Below, in pieces: positions 35,653-44,426 of a DNA stretch of 64,000 nucleotides. The position numbers and the translations under genes are program-made. Origin of the DNA: Psychroflexus aestuariivivens (GTDB lineage Bacteria; Bacteroidota; Bacteroidia; Flavobacteriales; Flavobacteriaceae); assembly GCF_004010055.1 (NCBI RefSeq), contig NZ_RQVT01000024.1, forward strand, positions 1 to 64,000. The letters run 5' to 3'. The notes beneath the pieces are model-generated. The model saw only the letters and a program-made list of their open reading frames with translations, did not search any database and had not been told where the DNA came from. Positions within the stretch are counted from its first letter, which is position 1. Each line of letters begins with the position of its first letter.

Positions 35653-37572
35653 ATGAAATTTACGAGTTCAACTTTTGCCCTTTTGGCATTTATTTTTACA
35701 CTACAACTATCTGCTCAGGCGCCTACAGGTTATTATGATGATGCAAATGGATTGACTGGCTTTGAATTAAAATCTGCCCTAAATCAAATAATAGACGATA
35801 TTGATGACAATAATGGTTTCCCTTCCCATCAAGACCAAGGTTATGATGCCTTGTATTCAGCTTATGCTGGGGATTTTAGTGGAGATACGGACAATTATTA
35901 TGAAGAAGACGGAACTGTCTTAGATATGTATTCTGAACAACCAAATAGTAGCGATAGTTATAATTATAATCATTTCAGTAACCAGTGTGGCAATTACGAT
36001 GGCGAAGGTGTTTGTTATAACAGAGAACATTTGGTACCTCAATCAACATTCAATTCGGCTTCACCTATGAAAAATGATTATTTTCATGTCATACCGACAG
36101 ATGGCTCAGTAAATGGTGCTCGTGGTAGTTTTCCTTTTGGAGAAGTTGATGGCAGCGTAGATTATACCTCTACAAATGGTTCCAAGCGTGGACCAAATAC
36201 ATTTCCTGGATATTCAGGAACCGTATTCGAACCTATTGACGAATTCAAAGGTGATATTGCTAGATCGGTTTTATACTTTGCAATTCGCTATGAAAATGAA
36301 TTCAGTTCAGGTTGGGATGACAACGATGTTTTGGCCAATGACAGCGAGCAATTTTATGATCAATGGTATATTGATTTGCTTATAAGTTGGCATATTTCTG
36401 ATCCAGTAAGCCAAAAAGAAATCGACAGAAATGAAAATGGCTTCAACTTTCAGGGAAACAGAAATCCACTCATTGACCAACCTGAATTTGTAGACCTTAT
36501 TTGGAATCCAGATCCAGACACCGAAGCACCAACTGCACCGATGAATTTAGCTGCTAATAATATAGATAGCAACAGTTTTACATTAAGTTGGGATGCTTCT
36601 ACCGATAATATTGCAGTTAATTCTTACCAAATCGAACAGGACAATGTGATTATTGGTCAAGTCGTCGGAGACGTATTGAGTTTCGATGTTATCGATCTAG
36701 AGCCCGAAACACTTTACAATTATAGAGTTTATGCTATAGATGTGGCTGGAAACGTTTCAGATGCAAGCGAAAATTTGGAAGTTACTACAACAGAGGAACC
36801 TAACTTTTTACTTGAAGAAGATTTTGAAGATTGTACAACTGTCGATGACAATTTCGTTCCTATAAGTGAATTGAGTAATCTTGATTGGGAATGTACAACT
36901 AATTTTGGTGAAAATAATTCTGGCGCCTACCAAATGAATAGTTATAATAATGGACAAGTGCCAAGTTTAGACTGGTTAGTCACTAGTTATCCATTAAATT
37001 TTTCTCAATTTGAAAATGCAAATATTAGTTTTTACGCTATCGCAACTTTTGGAAACAGTGCTTTGGAGTTATTGTATTCTGAAGACTATGATGGCAGTGA
37101 TAATCCATCGGATTTCACTTGGTTGAGCGTTCCAAATATTACAATTCCACTTCACCCTGATGGCAGTAATACAGAAGTTGAATTTATATTTGAAAACGTA
37201 GATATTTCGAATATACCTGGCGATGCTTATTTAGCTTTTAGATACGACACTACAAGTGGCGAAGATGCAACAAGATGGACAGTAGATAATGTCATGGTAG
37301 AAGGAATAAATGAGCTCACTTCAACTGCTTTTGAAAAAGTTAGTTTCAAGTTATTCCCAAACCCTAATCGACAAAATTCGGTTAATTTAGTATTTGAACA
37401 AGCAGTTGATAGAAAAATTGAAGTATTCAATATCAACGGACAAAAACTGCTCACAAAATATGCTGAAGGCAAAACGCTTAATCTTGATATTTCTAGATTA
37501 AAATCTGGTGTTTATTTATTTAAAATTAATCAAAATGGTATTTCTGAGGTCAAAAAACTGATAAAACGCTAA
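35653..37572 (+). CDS. T9SS-exported endonuclease I family protein with fibronectin III domain
   Basis: 639 residues. Signal peptide to about residue 23. The nuclease domain (about 25-290) is of the EndA/endonuclease I type, with NREHLVPQSTFN, FHVIPTDGSVNGARGSFPFGEV and the downstream NRNPLIDQPEFVDLIW. A fibronectin type III domain follows (about 292-380: APTAPMNLAANNIDSNSFTLSW), then a beta-rich carbohydrate-binding or choice-of-anchor-like domain (about 390-555). The C-terminal 75 residues are a type A T9SS sorting domain (FKLFPNPN, VFNINGQKL, LKSGVYLFKI). It probably degrades extracellular DNA/RNA for nutrition or biofilm turnover. Six bases follow the RsmB-like gene. Confidence 0.9.
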   Translation: MKFTSSTFALLAFIFTLQLSAQAPTGYYDDANGLTGFELKSALNQIIDDIDDNNGFPSHQDQGYDALYSAYAGDFSGDTDNYYEEDGTVLDMYSEQPNSSDSYNYNHFSNQCGNYDGEGVCYNREHLVPQSTFNSASPMKNDYFHVIPTDGSVNGARGSFPFGEVDGSVDYTSTNGSKRGPNTFPGYSGTVFEPIDEFKGDIARSVLYFAIRYENEFSSGWDDNDVLANDSEQFYDQWYIDLLISWHISDPVSQKEIDRNENGFNFQGNRNPLIDQPEFVDLIWNPDPDTEAPTAPMNLAANNIDSNSFTLSWDASTDNIAVNSYQIEQDNVIIGQVVGDVLSFDVIDLEPETLYNYRVYAIDVAGNVSDASENLEVTTTEEPNFLLEEDFEDCTTVDDNFVPISELSNLDWECTTNFGENNSGAYQMNSYNNGQVPSLDWLVTSYPLNFSQFENANISFYAIATFGNSALELLYSEDYDGSDNPSDFTWLSVPNITIPLHPDGSNTEVEFIFENVDISNIPGDAYLAFRYDTTSGEDATRWTVDNVMVEGINELTSTAFEKVSFKLFPNPNRQNSVNLVFEQAVDRKIEVFNINGQKLLTKYAEGKTLNLDISRLKSGVYLFKINQNGISEVKKLIKR

Positions 37573-37767
37573 ATTCATATTCATTAGTAAATTAATTTCA
37601 TCTAAATCTGTGATATTGAGATGTTTTTATTTGACGAAACCAAGAATAAAGCAATATTATAATATATAGAAATTGAATAAAACTGTTGGTTAAATCTGAA
37701 AGTTGGACAAATTAGTCTAGCCAGTAAGTATGAAGTTTAAACACTAAAGTCATTTTAATAAAAAACA

Positions 37768-38343
37768 ATGGGTAAATTTTTAATAATAAGCATTTTGTCT
37801 CTTTTGCTAATATCATGTAATTTCAGTAAAAAAAACGATTATAAAGAATCACCAACAGATTCTGAACAATTGATAGAAAAAAAATCGAAAGTAATGAATA
37901 ATAATTCAGACCAAAATGAAGTAGAATTATCTAAAATAAAATTCCAAGATGTCATTAAAGATATTGAAATTTTCTCAAAATTTGAGCTGCTAAATTCTAC
38001 GATAATTTCAAATGAAAAAAGAAGAGCACTTCTTCACATTAAAAAAGATAGTCTCCATATTATACTACTTGAAAAATTAAAGAATGACAAAAGCATAACT
38101 AGACAAATCACCGATACAATTCATTTTATAAGTGACTCAGAACAACAATATACGAATTTAATTGAATGTGAAAATGTAAATAATCCTCAAACTGAGTTTA
38201 TTTTTGCTTTTTACAATTACGAAGAGGAAAAAGAGTATTTTGACAATATTGCTTTTGCGTGGAAAGTAGATTTATTAAATGACAAGTTATTACCCGTTGA
38301 TACTACAGGAATTAGATGCTTAAATATTAGCTACTTGTTGTAA
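37768..38343 (+). CDS. Lipoprotein of unknown function
   Basis: 191 residues: a lipoprotein signal with Cys17 (LLISCNFSKK), a polar linker (about 20-55) rich in Lys, Asn, Ser and Glu, then a mixed alpha/beta domain with repeated Ile/Leu strands (RRALLHIKKDSLHIILLEKL, TEFIFAFYNYEEEKEYF). Two further cysteines lie in the C-terminal half (IECEN and RCLNIS). No family recognised. It is preceded by 195 bases of very AT-rich DNA without a clear promoter motif. Confidence 0.55.
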   Translation: MGKFLIISILSLLLISCNFSKKNDYKESPTDSEQLIEKKSKVMNNNSDQNEVELSKIKFQDVIKDIEIFSKFELLNSTIISNEKRRALLHIKKDSLHIILLEKLKNDKSITRQITDTIHFISDSEQQYTNLIECENVNNPQTEFIFAFYNYEEEKEYFDNIAFAWKVDLLNDKLLPVDTTGIRCLNISYLL

Positions 38344-38400
38344 ATAAAAAGAGCTCAAAACAATCACTTCATTTGAGTGTTTCTATATTAGGCATAAAAA

Positions 38401-38427
38401 AATCCGATGCAAATACATCGGATTTTT
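38401..38427. terminator. Bidirectional terminator
   Basis: A 9-bp stem (AATCCGATG at 38401-38409 with 38416-38424), a 6-base loop, then TTT; A5 precedes on the other side. It serves the plus-strand lipoprotein gene and the convergent DUF4168 gene. Confidence 0.8.
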
Positions 38428-38447
38428 CGATTTTAAAATGCTAGAAA

Positions 38448-38936
38448 TTATCTGCCTTGTGGCTGACCTCTTTGCATTTGTCCTTGACCACCACCTTGTT
38501 TTTTCATCATCATGGCTTGAAGTTTTTGTTGAAGTTCAGGGCTTTGTTGAAGCTTAGCACCAATTTCTTGATATCTTTCGATAGTCATTCCCTCTTCTTT
38601 AATTTTTTTCTCCATTTTAGCCTGATTGTTTGCTTGTATTTTTTCTATTTGCTCCATAGCAGCTTTATGTTGCATTGCTTCTTTTTCTGTAAGATCAGGC
38701 TCAGAATTAGGATTATTTTTTGCTTGGTAAATTTCATTGAAACGTGTCGCTGTCAACCCTTCTTCTTCTATTGCAGAAACCATTTCTTGTTGAATTTTTT
38801 GATTTTCTTGTTGTAAAACCAAATATGCGTTGGCAAATTTCTCAAGTTCAGCATCGCTAACTTTAGCTTCTGTTTGCGCTAGTGTAGAAAATATTCCGAT
38901 TAGAAATATACCAGCAGTTAAAATTGATTTTTTCAT
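38448..38936 (-). CDS. DUF4168 domain exported protein
   Basis: 162 residues with a signal peptide (MKKSILTAGIFLIGIFSTLAQ). The mature region is helical and matches DUF4168: VSDAELEKFANAYLVLQQEN, EEGLTATRFNEIYQAKN, EEGMTIERYQEIGAKLQQSPEL. The two GLT/GMT-x-x-R-[FY]-x-E-I units are an internal repeat. The C-terminus is a Gln/Gly-rich low-complexity tail (GGGQGQMQRGQPQGR). It is probably periplasmic; function is not established. Monocistronic. Confidence 0.8.
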   Translation of the reverse strand: MKKSILTAGIFLIGIFSTLAQTEAKVSDAELEKFANAYLVLQQENQKIQQEMVSAIEEEGLTATRFNEIYQAKNNPNSEPDLTEKEAMQHKAAMEQIEKIQANNQAKMEKKIKEEGMTIERYQEIGAKLQQSPELQQKLQAMMMKKQGGGQGQMQRGQPQGR

Positions 38937-39051
38937 TTTTTTGTTTTTAATTTAATAATTTGAGCAATGATATTCATTTTATAGGAAACTAGAAAAAACA
39001 TATTTAGTTTCCTTTAATATTTAACGTAATATAATAAATTTTAAAACAATA

Positions 39052-39825
39052 TTATAGTTTTTTAGCTTCATTCCAAAAAACATCCATTTCTTCTAAACTC
39101 ATCTCAGACACTTTTAAATTATTCTTTTTGCACTGTTTTTCAATATGTTGAAATCTAAAAATGAATTTTTTGTTAGTGCGCTCCAAAGCATTTTCAGGAT
39201 CTATATTAAGAAATCGCGCATAATTTATCATAGAAAATAAAAGGTCTCCAAATTCAGCTTCCATTTTATCTTTATTGTCATTTTCAACTTCGGTTTGAAA
39301 CTCCGCTAACTCTTCCTTCACTTTTTCAAAAACCTGCTCTGGTTGTTCCCAGTCGAAGCCAACCCCGGCTACTTTATCTTGAATTCGGCTTGCTTTGACC
39401 ATCGCTGGAAGTGATTTTGGCACTCCTCCCAAAACACTTTTATTTCCTTCTTTCAGCTTCAGATTTTCCCAATTTTTCTTTACCTCAGTTTCATCTTTAG
39501 CTTCAACGTCGCCATAAATATGAGGATGTCTATCAATTAGCTTTTCGCAAAGTTGATTGATGACGTCAGCAATGTCGAAACTTTGCTTTTCACTTCCAAT
39601 TTTGGAATAAAAAACGATGTGAAGCAACACATCGCCAAGTTCTTTTTTGACCTCATCCAAATCATCGTCTAAAATGGCGTCTCCCAATTCATAGACTTCT
39701 TCTATGGTAAGGTTTCGCAAACTTTCCATGGTTTGTTTACGATCCCAAGGACATTTTTCGCGTAACTCATCCATGATGTCCAATAAACGACCAAAAGCCT
39801 GAAGTTGATGTTCTCTGTTTTGCAT
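39052..39825 (-). CDS. mazG: Nucleoside triphosphate pyrophosphohydrolase MazG
   Basis: 257 residues with two MazG all-alpha domains. The N-terminal domain carries CPWDRKQTMESL (25-36), the first metal-binding ExxE around EEVYELGD (42-49) and the second ExxD in KKELGDVL (60-67). The C-terminal domain repeats EELAEFQTEV, EAEFGDLLFSMINYAR and NKKFIFRFQHIE. It hydrolyses (d)NTPs to monophosphates and pyrophosphate, housecleaning aberrant nucleotides and in some bacteria lowering ppGpp. Full length, cytoplasmic. Confidence 0.93.
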   Translation of the reverse strand: MQNREHQLQAFGRLLDIMDELREKCPWDRKQTMESLRNLTIEEVYELGDAILDDDLDEVKKELGDVLLHIVFYSKIGSEKQSFDIADVINQLCEKLIDRHPHIYGDVEAKDETEVKKNWENLKLKEGNKSVLGGVPKSLPAMVKASRIQDKVAGVGFDWEQPEQVFEKVKEELAEFQTEVENDNKDKMEAEFGDLLFSMINYARFLNIDPENALERTNKKFIFRFQHIEKQCKKNNLKVSEMSLEEMDVFWNEAKKL

Positions 39826-39863
39826 GATTTAGAATTTTATTAAAACTACAAATTTTAAACTAA

Positions 39864-39894
39864 AAAACTCCAAAACAAAATGCTTTGGAGTTTT
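39864..39894 (-). terminator. Intrinsic terminator after the DUF5606 gene
   Basis: An 11-bp stem (39864-39874 with 39884-39894, core CTCC/GGAG plus A/T pairs) and a 9-base loop. On the minus strand it ends in a T-run, placing it between the DUF5606 gene and mazG. Confidence 0.7.
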
Positions 39895-39920
39895 CATATT
39901 TTCTAATGAAAAACCTACTT

Positions 39921-40355
39921 TTATTCTTCTTCTGAAGTAGATTTTTCATCTTTCTCTTCTGCCTTAGGATCAGAGAAATCTGTAATGTCTTTAGAAATCA
40001 ATAAATTGTACCATTGTATTACCTTTTTGATATCGCTAGGATACACACGATCTTGGTCATAATCTGGTAAAATTTCTTCAAAATAAGAGGTTAATTGATC
40101 CTTAGAAGATTTATGATCTATAGATTTCTCTCCATTCTCTTTGTCATAAATCTTTTGAAAAACTTCTCTTAAAGGTATTTCTTCTGTATAAGTATAAATA
40201 GCGATTTCACTAAGAATACTAACGTTATTTTGCATACTTACCGGCATTTTTTTGCCGTCTATAAGTGATTCTGCAATAAATCCACCTCTAGTTTGAGCTT
40301 TCAATTCAAATAATCCGGGTTTACCCGAAATCGATAATATTTTGTCTAATTTCAT
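39921..40355 (-). CDS. DUF5606 domain protein
   Basis: About 144 residues from the ATG at 40355, which gives the family N-terminus MKLDKILSISGKPGLFEL; an upstream ATG at 40376 would add seven residues. The conserved block continues with RGGFIAESLIDGKKMPV and SEIAIYTYTEEIPLREVF, matching DUF5606, a Bacteroidetes-restricted cytoplasmic family of unknown function. The C-terminus is an acidic Glu/Lys/Ser tail. The gene lies downstream of def on the same strand (54 bases). Confidence 0.82.
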   Translation of the reverse strand: MKLDKILSISGKPGLFELKAQTRGGFIAESLIDGKKMPVSMQNNVSILSEIAIYTYTEEIPLREVFQKIYDKENGEKSIDHKSSKDQLTSYFEEILPDYDQDRVYPSDIKKVIQWYNLLISKDITDFSDPKAEEKDEKSTSEEE

Positions 40356-40409
40356 CTGTCTATTTTTGGCTGGCAAATATGCAACCTCAGTTTATTTTTA
40401 CAAAAGTTT

Positions 40410-41000
40410 TTAGCGAACTTTTTTAGCTAGAGGAAATTTCATCCTATAACCAACATTAACTTTACCTTTGGAAATATTGTTCAATTTACTCTTAATCAAT
40501 CTTTTTTTAAGACTAGAAATGTGATCTGTAAACAAAATCCCCTCTATATGATCATACTCATGTTGAACAACACGCGCCGACAAACCAGAAAGTTCTAAGC
40601 TATGTTTTTTGAAATTTTCATCGTAATATTCAATTTCAATATTTGGCTTTCTGAAAACATCTTCATTTATGTTTGGAATGCTCAAACAACCTTCGTTAAA
40701 ATCCCAATCCACACCAGCTTCTGAAGTAATTGTAGGATTGATAAATACTTTTTTAAAATCTTTTAAGTTAGCTTTTTCAATCTCTGTCAAATTTTCATCT
40801 TCAGCGAAAGGCTTGGCATCGACAACAAATAAGCGAATTGGCAAACCAATTTGTGGAGCCGCCAAACCAACCCCACTGGCGTTGTACATGGTTTCAAACA
40901 TGTTATCGATGAGCGATTGAAGATTTGGATAATCTTCAGATATTTCTTTGGCTTTTTTCTTTAAAACAGGATCGCCGTAAGCGACAATTGGTAAAATCAT
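40410..41000 (-). CDS. def: Peptide deformylase
   Basis: 196 residues from the ATG at 41000, the usual start (MILPIVAYGDPVL); a further-upstream ATG would add ten residues. Motif 1 GVGLAAPQIG (43-52), motif 2 EGCLSIPN (metal Cys) and motif 3 QHEYDHIEG (two metal His and the catalytic Glu) are all present. It removes the formyl group from nascent proteins. The C-terminal extension after motif 3 is basic. A TATTTTTG promoter motif lies 50 bases upstream. It is followed by the DUF5606 gene and preceded by ruvX. Confidence 0.96.
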   Translation of the reverse strand: MILPIVAYGDPVLKKKAKEISEDYPNLQSLIDNMFETMYNASGVGLAAPQIGLPIRLFVVDAKPFAEDENLTEIEKANLKDFKKVFINPTITSEAGVDWDFNEGCLSIPNINEDVFRKPNIEIEYYDENFKKHSLELSGLSARVVQHEYDHIEGILFTDHISSLKKRLIKSKLNNISKGKVNVGYRMKFPLAKKVR

Positions 41001-41050
41001 ATCTTCATTTTTTTTGAAGTCAATCTGCAATTGATGTAAAATTCAGTTGG

Positions 41051-41058
41051 CAAAAATA
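41051..41058 (-). promoter_or_regulatory. -7 promoter motif (def)
   Basis: The minus strand reads TATTTTTG, 50 bases upstream of the ATG at 41000. Confidence 0.45.
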
Positions 41059-41121
41059 CGGGTTTTATTTCTTTTGAACTTAATTTTAATTGGTTTTCAA
41101 AATTTATAAGCGAAATCATTT

Positions 41122-41526
41122 TCAGTATAAATAATTCTGAAGAATGATTGTTGCGCTTACTTCATCGATTAAAGCTTTATTTTGACGTTGTTTTTTCTTC
41201 AAACCAGAATCAATCATAGTTTGAAATGCCATTTTGGAAGTAAAACGCTCGTCCATCCTTTCAACTTTAACTTTTGGAAATAATTCTTGAAAATCTTCGA
41301 TAAAATATTTAATGTTGGTTTCCAGTTTCATCGCTTGTCCGTCCACGTGTTTGGGTTCGCCAACAACGAGTGTGTCAATATTTTCCTTTGGAATTTGGTC
41401 TTTCAGAAAAGCCATCAGTTCTCTAGTGTCAAGCGTTTTCAAACCAGACGCTATCATTTTCATTTCATCAGAAATAGCTATTCCTGTGCGTTTAATTCCA
41501 AAATCCAAAGCGAGTACTTTTCCCAT
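41122..41526 (-). CDS. ruvX: Holliday junction resolvase-like YqgF/RuvX
   Basis: 134 residues from the ATG at 41526, giving the family start MGKVLALDFGIKRTGIAIS. A longer frame back to 41583 crosses the promoter motif at 41544-41551 and is rejected. RNase H-like fold: Asp in ALDFG, Glu in VVGEPKH, and the DERFTS motif. YqgF proteins process pre-16S rRNA and resemble Holliday junction resolvases. The def gene follows on the same strand after 121 bases. Confidence 0.92.
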   Translation of the reverse strand: MGKVLALDFGIKRTGIAISDEMKMIASGLKTLDTRELMAFLKDQIPKENIDTLVVGEPKHVDGQAMKLETNIKYFIEDFQELFPKVKVERMDERFTSKMAFQTMIDSGLKKKQRQNKALIDEVSATIILQNYLY

Positions 41527-41543
41527 ATTTTTTAAATAATTTG

Positions 41544-41551
41544 CAAATATA
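41544..41551 (-). promoter_or_regulatory. -7 promoter motif (ruvX)
   Basis: The minus strand reads TATATTTG, 17 bases upstream of the ATG at 41526; it decides that start over the upstream ones. Confidence 0.55.
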
Positions 41552-41612
41552 CAACAAGTGAATTTCAAAGTGAATTTGAGCATAAACCTTATATTCGCAA
41601 AAAATATTTGAT

Positions 41613-42428
41613 ATGACAGATTTAAAAACCAAAATACTTGAAGCTTGGGATAACCGAGATTTACTTCAAAATCCAGATACCATTGCAGCCATCCGAGAAG
41701 TCATCAGCAAACTCGACAGCGGCGAATTGCGCTGTGCAGAACCAACTGCAGAAGGCTGGCAAGTGAATGAATGGGTAAAAAAAGGCGTGGTTTTATATTT
41801 TCCAATTCAGAAAATGGAAACCATGGAAGCTGGAATTTTTGAATATCACGACAAAATGCCGCTAAAAACTGGTTATAAAGAACGTGGCATTCGTGTCGTA
41901 CCAAATGCAGTTGCTCGTCACGGAGCTTACATTTCCAGCGGCGTCATTATGATGCCAAGTTACGTCAATATTGGCGCGTATGTGGACGAAGGCACGATGG
42001 TGGACACTTGGGCAACAGTCGGAAGTTGTGCGCAAATCGGAAAAAATGTTCATCTCTCTGGCGGTGTTGGCATTGGCGGTGTTTTAGAACCTCTGCAAGC
42101 TGCACCAGTTATTATTGAAGATAACGCATTTTTAGGATCGCGCTCTATTGTAGTGGAAGGCGTTCGAGTAGAAAAAGAAGCAGTTTTGGGCGCAAATGTT
42201 GTTTTGACAGCTTCCACAAAAATAATTGACGTCACTGGCGATAAACCTAAAGAAATGAAAGGTATTGTTCCCGCGCGTTCAGTAGTTATTCCTGGAAGTT
42301 ACACCAAAAAATTCCCTGCTGGAGAATTCAACGTGCCTTGCGCTTTGATTATCGGGAAACGCAAAGAAAGCACCAATAAAAAAACGTCTTTAAATGATGC
42401 TTTGCGAACTTATGATGTTGCGGTTTAA
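41613..42428 (+). CDS. dapD: Tetrahydrodipicolinate N-succinyltransferase
   Basis: 271 residues of the left-handed beta-helix acyltransferase type. Seen: the helical N-terminal domain (LKTKILEAWDNRD), then hexapeptide repeats with RHGAYISSGVIMMPSYVNIGAYVDEG, the GVGIGGVLEPLQAAPVIIEDNAFLGS block and EGVRVEKEAVLGANVVLT, all diagnostic of DapD. It uses succinyl-CoA in lysine and diaminopimelate synthesis, supplying peptidoglycan precursor. Upstream TATATTCG (about 41590) is close to a -7 element. Confidence 0.96.
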   Translation: MTDLKTKILEAWDNRDLLQNPDTIAAIREVISKLDSGELRCAEPTAEGWQVNEWVKKGVVLYFPIQKMETMEAGIFEYHDKMPLKTGYKERGIRVVPNAVARHGAYISSGVIMMPSYVNIGAYVDEGTMVDTWATVGSCAQIGKNVHLSGGVGIGGVLEPLQAAPVIIEDNAFLGSRSIVVEGVRVEKEAVLGANVVLTASTKIIDVTGDKPKEMKGIVPARSVVIPGSYTKKFPAGEFNVPCALIIGKRKESTNKKTSLNDALRTYDVAV

Positions 42429-42443
42429 GGCAAATTCTAATCA

Positions 42444-43523
42444 ATGAAAATTCTTATTATTCAGCAGAAGATGATTGGCGACGTATTAACGTCTTCTATT
42501 CTATGCGAAGCGATTAAACAACATAATTCTTCTGCTGAAATCCATTATTTAGTAAATAAAAATACGGTACCAGTTGTTGAAAATAATCCATTTATCGACC
42601 AATTAGTGATTTTTTCACCTGAATATGAACAGTCTTCCTTCAAATTTTTTAAATTTCTGCAACAGATTAAAGCTGAAAAATACGATGTTGTTATTGACGT
42701 TTATGGAAAATTGAGTAGCGCGTTAATTACTGCGTTTTCAAAAGCTAAAATTAAAATCGGTTTTAGGAAAAAAAAATATTCAAGCCTTTTGTACACGCAT
42801 TCTTTTTCTAATGAATTGGTTAGAAATAAATCAGTTGGATTGGCTTATGAGAACCGACTAAACTTGTTGCAGCCAATTTTGAATAAACAAGACATCGATT
42901 ATTCTATTCAGCCTAAAATTTGCATTAGTAATTCTGAAAAAGAAAAAATTTTAAAGCTCGCTGAAGAAGAAAATTTAAATTTAAAAGACAAAACTTTTGC
43001 CATGATAAATGTTTTGGGAAGTGATTCAAGCAAAACCTATCCGCTAAAATATATGGCTTCGTTATTGGATGAAATTGTGGCGAATTTCCCAAACCTTTAC
43101 CTCTTATTCAACTATATTCCAAAACAAGAACCTGATGTTAATCAACTTTTAGCACTTTGCAAACCTGAGACCAAAAGTCGAATTTCCTCATATTACGCTC
43201 CAAGTTTGCGAGAATTCATTGTCTTGACTTCTTTTTGTAAAATGGTTATTGGCAATGAAGGTGGTGCAATAAATATGGGAAAAGCTCTGAATTTACCAAC
43301 TTTTGCAATTTTCTCACCATGGGTAAGAAAAGAAACTTGGGGAACTCACGATGAAGATAAAATGAATAAAACTGTTCATTTGAAAGACTTTGAACCAATT
43401 CGTTTTGAAAATTATAGTCAGAAAAACTTCAAGGCAAATTCTGAAAATTTGTACCGAGCCTTCAAACCTGAGTTTATCAAACTAAATTTAGTTAAATTCA
43501 TCAGTGATAACATAACCAATTAA
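42444..43523 (+). CDS. GT9 family (heptosyltransferase-like) glycosyltransferase
   Basis: 359 residues, GT-B fold. The N-terminus MKILIIQQKMIGDVLTSSILCEAI is the ADP-heptose:LPS heptosyltransferase type, and GNEGGAINMGKALNLPTFAIFSPW is the donor-binding C-terminal motif. The family adds heptose or another sugar to the lipid A core. First gene of the envelope-glycan cluster, 15 bases after dapD, and followed three bases later by the ATP-grasp gene, so they are co-transcribed. Cytoplasmic face of the inner membrane. Confidence 0.9.
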   Translation: MKILIIQQKMIGDVLTSSILCEAIKQHNSSAEIHYLVNKNTVPVVENNPFIDQLVIFSPEYEQSSFKFFKFLQQIKAEKYDVVIDVYGKLSSALITAFSKAKIKIGFRKKKYSSLLYTHSFSNELVRNKSVGLAYENRLNLLQPILNKQDIDYSIQPKICISNSEKEKILKLAEEENLNLKDKTFAMINVLGSDSSKTYPLKYMASLLDEIVANFPNLYLLFNYIPKQEPDVNQLLALCKPETKSRISSYYAPSLREFIVLTSFCKMVIGNEGGAINMGKALNLPTFAIFSPWVRKETWGTHDEDKMNKTVHLKDFEPIRFENYSQKNFKANSENLYRAFKPEFIKLNLVKFISDNITN

Positions 43524-43526
43524 TTC

Positions 43527-44426
43527 ATGGGATCAAAAAAGCTCGCTTACGGTATTATCAAAAAAATGAAATTTCTACCACCAGAAATTTACATGAAATA
43601 CTACTATAAATATTACACAGGCAAAACACTCAATCTTGAAAATCCGATAGAATTTAATGAAAAAATTCAATGGTTAAAAGTATATTATCATCCGCCAATC
43701 TTAACGCAATTGGTGGACAAATATGAAGTTAGAGAATATGTAAAAGAGAAAATAGGTGAAAAATACCTGAATGAATTAATCGCGGTTTATTATAAAGCTT
43801 CAGATGTTGACTTTGATGAACTCCCTTCAAAATTTGTTATTAAAGGTGTGCATGGATTTCATTTCAATTTAATCGTTAAAGACAAGTCAAAGCTAAACCG
43901 AAAAAAAGCTAAATGGTTGCTTCATAAATGGATGCGTAAAAACCAATATTATCGTGGCGGTTTGGAATGGGCTTATAAAAATGTAACTCCAAAACTGGTT
44001 GCAGAAAAATTTTTAGAAGAAATTGGCAAGGATGTCATCAATGATTATAAATTCTTTTGCTTTAATGGCAAACCAAAATTTGTTCAAGTTGACATTGAAC
44101 GTGGCATTAATGACCAACGTGCCTTTTATGATTTAGATTGGAATAAATTAGAATTCAGAAAAGGTGATATTAGTAATGTAGAAGAAGTTGAAAAACCATC
44201 GAATTTTGAAGAAATGGTTGAAATTACCAGAAAATTAGCTCAAAAATTTCCTTTCGTTAGAGTTGATTTGTACAACATAAATGGAAAAATATTATTTGGT
44301 GAAATGACATTTTATCCTTCTGATGGCAGAACATCATTTTATCCAGAAAAATATAATAAGATTATAGGTGATTATATTACTTTACCAGAAATCCCTGATG
44401 GTCAAAAGGAAATCACTTTAATTTAG
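43527..44426 (+). CDS. TupA-like ATP-grasp glycan-modifying protein
   Basis: 299 residues. The sequence MKYYYKYYTGKTLNLENPIEFNEKIQWLK, the VDKYEVREYVKEKIGEKYLN strand-helix, FVIKGVHGF, LVAEKFLEE, and the C-terminal FPFVRVDLYNINGKILFGEMTF with FYPSDGRTSF are diagnostic of the ATP-grasp TupA family, common in glycan loci. TupA in Bacillus is linked to teichuronopeptide; others may add amino acids or act as glycan ligases. The exact reaction here is unknown. It overlaps the convergent glycosyltransferase gene by four bases. Confidence 0.82.
   Translation: MGSKKLAYGIIKKMKFLPPEIYMKYYYKYYTGKTLNLENPIEFNEKIQWLKVYYHPPILTQLVDKYEVREYVKEKIGEKYLNELIAVYYKASDVDFDELPSKFVIKGVHGFHFNLIVKDKSKLNRKKAKWLLHKWMRKNQYYRGGLEWAYKNVTPKLVAEKFLEEIGKDVINDYKFFCFNGKPKFVQVDIERGINDQRAFYDLDWNKLEFRKGDISNVEEVEKPSNFEEMVEITRKLAQKFPFVRVDLYNINGKILFGEMTFYPSDGRTSFYPEKYNKIIGDYITLPEIPDGQKEITLI

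Noticed and set aside
37573-37767. tRNA or small RNA gene in the gap after the endonuclease
   Set aside because: No cloverleaf, no anticodon stem and no hairpin of note; only AT-rich spacer.
41527-41583. Longer ruvX start
   Set aside because: It crosses the TATATTTG promoter motif; the canonical YqgF N-terminus begins at 41526.
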